From contig OZ024794.1 in the NCBI GenBank assembly GCA_964017045.1, positions 54,040,608 through 54,104,607 of the forward strand: a stretch of DNA of 64,000 bases. The letters run 5' to 3'. The first letter of the stretch is position 1. Every line of letters starts with the position of its first letter. The stretch is from Omphiscola glabra (taxonomy: Eukaryota > Mollusca > Gastropoda > Lymnaeidae). The position numbers and the translations under genes are program-made. This document shows, piece by piece, positions 59,761-64,000 of this stretch. The notes beneath the pieces are model-generated. The model saw nothing but the letters and a program-made list of their open reading frames with translations. It was not told the DNA's origin and made no database searches.

Positions 59761-61120
59761 CTGGAAACATATACAAATAATTTTTTTTTTTAAAAGGGTA
59801 GGCCTATATATTAATTTATAGCCTTAATCATAGTGAGTTTGGAATTAAATCTAAATTAGTGTAATAAAACCATACTATACATAGACTCCATGATAGAGGA
59901 TTGACATTGTGATTGTGGAGCCCCTTACTTTTGACATTGAAGGCATGATCATGATAGGATTATAATTATTGCTAAGACTCTTGAGTCAGTTTTAATAATA
60001 AAGACTAAGTTCAAGCAAAGAGTCTATTTGTATCACTGATGATTGATCACTTGCAAGAGTAGGTATTCAGAAACCAAAGAAATTATTTAGACAAATAATA
60101 TTATAACTTATAATTATAACTATACTAATACTAGATTACACTATACTATGAATCAGACAAGTATAAAAGTATAATTACAACCTGTATTAAATATATTATA
60201 ACCTGCATTACAGTAGCTTACTACTGAATGAATGCATCTTTTTTTTATTGCACAAAATGATCAAAGAAGCCCAAAAGAACAAATGGAAGTCTCACTTTCC
60301 TGAGAAATCTACATGTAGTGTAATTGTATGTAGCATTTTGGAAAATGGCCAGCAGATTCACTCAGCAGTCAGCTGAATAAATAAACTATTATTATTATTA
60401 GCCCTCTTTCGTCTTATAAATTATAATAGTATTTATAATTTATAATGATATGGCTGATATGGTATGCATATGGACAATATGGAACATAATAAATGTATCT
60501 TTTAACTAGGCAATGGCATGTGATGTATAATTATAAAATAATTTAATATAACTCAAAACCAGAGTCAAGGCCAGGCAGTTTCTGAGTTTACTTAGACTTA
60601 GGGCGCCTAGGCCTAGGAGGGCACTTTGGCTTAGGGCACTTAGGCTGTTGTGTTGATGTCATGACCATGAACTTTTAACTTAAAGAATTCAAATAATTTA
60701 AAAATACAACTGGAACTACAAAATATGAATATGTCACCAAAAATTTATTTCCTTTTAAAATAAGATAGCAAAGTTCATAACTTAAACATTTAAAGTTACA
60801 AAATATTTTATATGGATTACCTACTTGGCTACTTGCTTGAACAATGAGATTCAAATCAGAGACGTTTCAAACAGTTCAAGCAGAAATTAGAAAGTACGCC
60901 AATTAGTATTAGTTGCCGTCACACTCGGCAAAAATCATAAAGAAAATGATATGCTATTGCAAAACACTACATGCTACAGCACAAGGTCATGGAATGTGAA
61001 AAGATCCTCAGTTTGATGTCACTTAACTACATCAGACTACAGGCTATAACATTTCTAAATGCTGAGATATCTTTCCACCATAACAGCTGACAAAAACACA
61101 TCGAAAGATAGCTGACCGAC
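59761..61120. other. INSIG 5' intron and probable non-coding first exon
   Basis: AT-rich sequence without a supported ORF, between the exon 1 acceptor and the promoter elements near 61124. The INSIG transcription start probably lies in its right part, but no motif fixes it. Confidence 0.35.
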
Positions 61121-61123
61121 TTT

Positions 61124-61133
61124 ATCACGCCAC
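61124..61133. promoter_or_regulatory. Candidate sterol regulatory element upstream of INSIG
   Basis: ATCACGCCAC differs at one base from the classic SRE-1 ATCACCCCAC and fits TCACNCCAC. A CCAAT box (NF-Y type) lies 35 bp further upstream at 61168-61172. SREBP acts with NF-Y, and vertebrate INSIG1 is an SREBP target. Function here is inference. Confidence 0.5.
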
Positions 61134-61274
61134 AGAGAAGTCTTGGAGCTCGGCTGACAGTCTTTACCCAATCAAAAGCGGCCTTTTAATAGCTAGTTGT
61201 TTAGTCTATTAAAAACGAAAATTATGGAAGTAGTACGGGTCGGAATCCCCCACAATACAATTCCGGTTCACTTA

Positions 61275-61309
61275 GTCACATGACTTATGGTTTCTTTTAG
61301 TCACATGAC
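61275..61309. promoter_or_regulatory. Two palindromic GTCACATGAC E-boxes
   Basis: Exact copies at 61275-61284 and 61300-61309 are spaced 25 bp apart, just before the plus-strand ATG at 61321. The sequence matches MITF/TFE-type (M-box, CLEAR-like) sites. They could serve the plus-strand gene or a bidirectional promoter shared with INSIG. Confidence 0.5.
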
Positions 61310-61320
61310 TGATTGAAAAA

Positions 61321-61429
61321 ATGGCGACAATTTCCAGTGGAAGCATATTCGCCGGGAGAATTCGCTCGGGATCAGAGAAATTTGCCTCCGTCGATGCGGA
61401 TGGAAACAAAGTGGAGGTTTTTAAGTTTT
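61321..61429 (+). CDS. Probable first coding exon of an unidentified divergent gene
   Basis: ATG at 61321 opens MATISSGSIFAGRIRSG, SEKFASVDADGNKVEVFKF and then a stop. The composition is gene-like, unlike the surrounding AT-rich DNA, and the ATG sits 12 bp after an E-box pair in a divergent arrangement with INSIG. I could not recognise the protein. The exon probably ends before the stop, for example at GTGGAG|GTTTTT near 61414, but that donor is weak. Downstream exons were not found in the remaining 2.6 kb, so the gene would continue beyond the window. Confidence 0.45.
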
Positions 61430-62981
61430 GATGATACCTTTTATCCCCATTTTAAAATTGAAACAAATACACATTTTTTCTCCCAAGCATTAGATTTCAT
61501 TAGATTAGAAACATGGTGAGAGAGAGTATGACTAGTATGAGTGAGTAGATGAGTAGAGTAAGAAGTAGTAACAGTAAACAAACAAATTTTTATTAAGTTC
61601 CAACTAACTCTAAGTCAGTGCAGTTGGCCTAAACTAAGAAGTGCAACCCCCCACCCCACCCTATTTATTGGTTTGATTGATACTTAGTTTCATCAAATCA
61701 TCTTGTCTTATTCTTAGTAATAATATTATTGAGGAGAGACTGCAATCATGTTATCTTAGAGGAAACTTCTAATACTTCTATAGTCTATTCTATATTATAC
61801 TTCATTGCTTCTTTTTTCAGGTTTTCCCATACTTTTTTTTGTCCTTATTTCCTGATCAATTTACTATCACTATAGGCCTACGTAATACGTATTACTAATT
61901 ACCTACAGTAACACTAACAGTAATTCAAATGGGCAAATGGGGGTAAAATTGGATGAGAGGGGTCATGATGTAGCGCTAGAGATGGCAACTAAACTTGAAC
62001 CCTGCGGATGACAGAACCAAACTCAAACTTCAACATCAACATTGCTAAGACTATGTAAGCACCAACCCGAACAAACCTATTGTAAACTTATTAGAACCAA
62101 TGTTTTACGAATGTGGCAGATGCCAGAAATCCTTATACTTATATTTTAATTAAAACTAGAAAACCCAATTACAAAACGTTTTTTTTTTGTAAATCAAATT
62201 ATTTTTTTTGTAAATCAAATTGATATTTTTTTATCATCCCTTACCCCCCACCTCTGCCAACACCATTTTGCAGGTAGGCTTGATTTCTATAAAGGCATGA
62301 AAATTTAAACAAAACCACTGTAGCTGACTCTTTTCATCCAGTGTGAGCAACTTAAGCTGCTACTGAACCCAACCCAAACTTAAATTATTAATGAACCGAA
62401 CATGAACTTTTAGAAGAAGGGTTCAATTCCCATCTCAGTATAGTACCCATGTTGTGTACTACTTTTTTGACATGACCACCATATTTGTTGCTAAGTCAGC
62501 AGACACATAAAAAACAATATTACACATCACAGTGGTAAAAGAAGAAAATTTAAGAGAATGGTTTAATTTTCAAACAACAAAATTAGCGATACATTTGGTC
62601 CATGGCAAACATGGCAACTTTATTATATCCCTCTAGCTATGTGGCAAGAAGTTATCAATTACCTGTGGTTCCCCCTTTCCTGACTCTAATTTCAGCTGGT
62701 ACATAATTTTGAGTCAAACATAATCCCCCTAGATACGCTTCAAGAAGTGTTAACGACATGTAACCACTCCATCGGCTCTCACTGAACCTCTGCTCTCCAC
62801 GTGTGCTAGTTACACACTGTGGTGACAATTGGAAAACGTAAATCTGAAGAAAAAGATTTTGAATTGTTTTAAAAATATTGAAAAAAAATCAAACCAAACT
62901 TACTGCTTTATTACAGGTTCCACCAAAAGTAAAACACAAGTCAGTGAAGTGATAAAAGCATTCAAATATTAATTAAAAATT
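61430..62981. other. Nothing recognised
   Basis: AT-rich, without a supported exon; it may be the first intron of the plus-strand gene. Confidence 0.4.
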
Positions 62982-63071
62982 GGACAAAAGTCACACTCAT
63001 CTAGGACAAAAGTCACTCTCATCTAGGACAAAAGTCACTCTCATCTAGGACAAAAGTCACTCTCATCTAGG
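62982..63071. repeat. 22-bp tandem repeat, 4 units
   Basis: The unit GGACAAAAGTCACTCTCATC... recurs every 22 bp with a single variant base in the first copy. Confidence 0.93.
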
Positions 63072-64000
63072 GTTCCCAGGAAATCATGGGATTAATTTAT
63101 TTAATTATATATATTTAAACTAAATTAAACTGTATGAGAGTTGGTTTTAATAATTGCTTAATCGTTATTGTCTGTTAAATGAAAAACAATGTTAAGGCTA
63201 CTTTAGAGGTTGGTCACATGCTACTACTTGCTTCATTTCACTGTTCTTAACCCTATTAATAGATAACTGATAATAATATGATTGTTTTGTAAAAGTTGGA
63301 TATTACCATTTTAGAAAAAAACCTTTACACTTTTTGAGAGTTTTGTATTCTTTACAAGTCACAAATTCTAGTTGTAAATTGACATTTCTATCTATATATG
63401 TATAATTACTATCTATATATGTATAATTATTACTTACTAAGTTAATTTTGGAAGAAATAAACACTACATAATATAAATGTAGTTACTAGATCTCGGTTTC
63501 CCAGCCCATTTGACTTGATTTTGAATGGGGTTGGGAAGCGATTTTTGTGGGGGCGCTGACTGAAACAATAGACTAAAAGAAGCACTGATTTTTAAATTGT
63601 TCCCTTTTTTATTTAATGTCTTAAAATTTGAGTTACAGTGTGAATCATGGCATTAAATATACAGTTAATTAAAGCGATTTCGTGCTTAAAAATTTATGTT
63701 CAATGTGGTCATGACTTGAAAACGATAGAGAACTTGTGTACTATAGCAACTAGTTCTTAATAATTTAGTGCAGTTAATTAGACTTTACAGGTCCTTGCTG
63801 CATGCTTTTCACCTAGAAATGAAAAATATTCATAATAATTAAAATGGAATAGCCGGATTTGAAGAGCTATTGTTTATTTTCACAATTTGTTCCACAGAAC
63901 TAGTAGAGTACTAGCACACAAAATTGAGATAATTATGTTTAAATTTAAAGTAAATGCTAATTAGACTTATATGAAAAAGAAACAATTAATTTCAAAAGTC
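63072..64000. other. Nothing recognised
   Basis: AT-rich DNA with a 21-bp duplication (CTATCTATATATGTATAATT) near 63390-63430. No coding or RNA signal seen. Confidence 0.4.

Overview
The window is nuclear DNA of an intron-rich, AT-rich metazoan, most likely a gastropod and probably a freshwater pulmonate snail. I infer this from animal-type PIK3C3, METTL27 and INSIG genes with many introns, Penelope-like, Ty3/gypsy, CR1-like and RTE-like retroelement fossils, many hAT miniature elements, and a SPIN-like hAT element at the left edge. SPIN-type transposons have been reported in a pond snail. Species identity is inference.

Three host genes could be rebuilt exon by exon, all on the minus strand and all in frame across every junction. 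(1) PIK3C3/VPS34, class III PI 3-kinase: 24 coding exons, start codon at 17750, stop at 1624, 916 residues. (2) A METTL27 (WBSCR27)-like SAM methyltransferase: 5 coding exons from 41145 to 25459, 225 residues, with very large introns. (3) INSIG, the ER sterol-sensing regulator of SREBP/SCAP and HMG-CoA reductase: 5 coding exons from 59748 to 58075, at least 205 residues. A fourth gene probably starts divergently on the plus strand at 61321, and only its putative first exon is seen. The roughly 1.5 kb between INSIG and that start holds an SREBP-type site, a CCAAT box and two GTCACATGAC E-boxes.

Layout: 1-169 SPIN-like element; 170-1623 PIK3C3 3' flank; 1624-17750 PIK3C3, with a Penelope-like element, a hAT MITE and a 53-copy minisatellite in its introns; 17937-18233 a long-TIR MITE just upstream of the start codon; 20.8-23.0 kb hAT transposase and LINE fragments; 23.9-24.3 kb a 32-bp minisatellite; 25.5-41.1 kb METTL27, whose introns carry six tandem arrays and several hAT MITEs; 41.2-49.4 kb intergenic DNA with a MITE, SPIN-like ends and a 25-bp minisatellite; 49.5-52.7 kb a gutted gypsy element with two LINE fragments inside it; 53.0-55.0 kb nested hAT MITEs; 58.1-59.7 kb INSIG; 61.1-61.4 kb a divergent promoter.

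The strongest unusual signals are these: the minisatellites that sit within tens of bases of splice sites (three of the four METTL27 donors; nearly the whole of PIK3C3 intron 13), two GC-AG introns in PIK3C3, a triplicated 3' splice site before PIK3C3 exon 16, several hAT MITE families with exact 8-bp target duplications including one nested insertion with its own empty-site control, and a candidate SREBP/NF-Y module at INSIG. I found no CRISPR array, rRNA or convincing tRNA. Most long ORFs in the window are minisatellite artefacts. All family assignments come from reading the translations against remembered families; no search was run.
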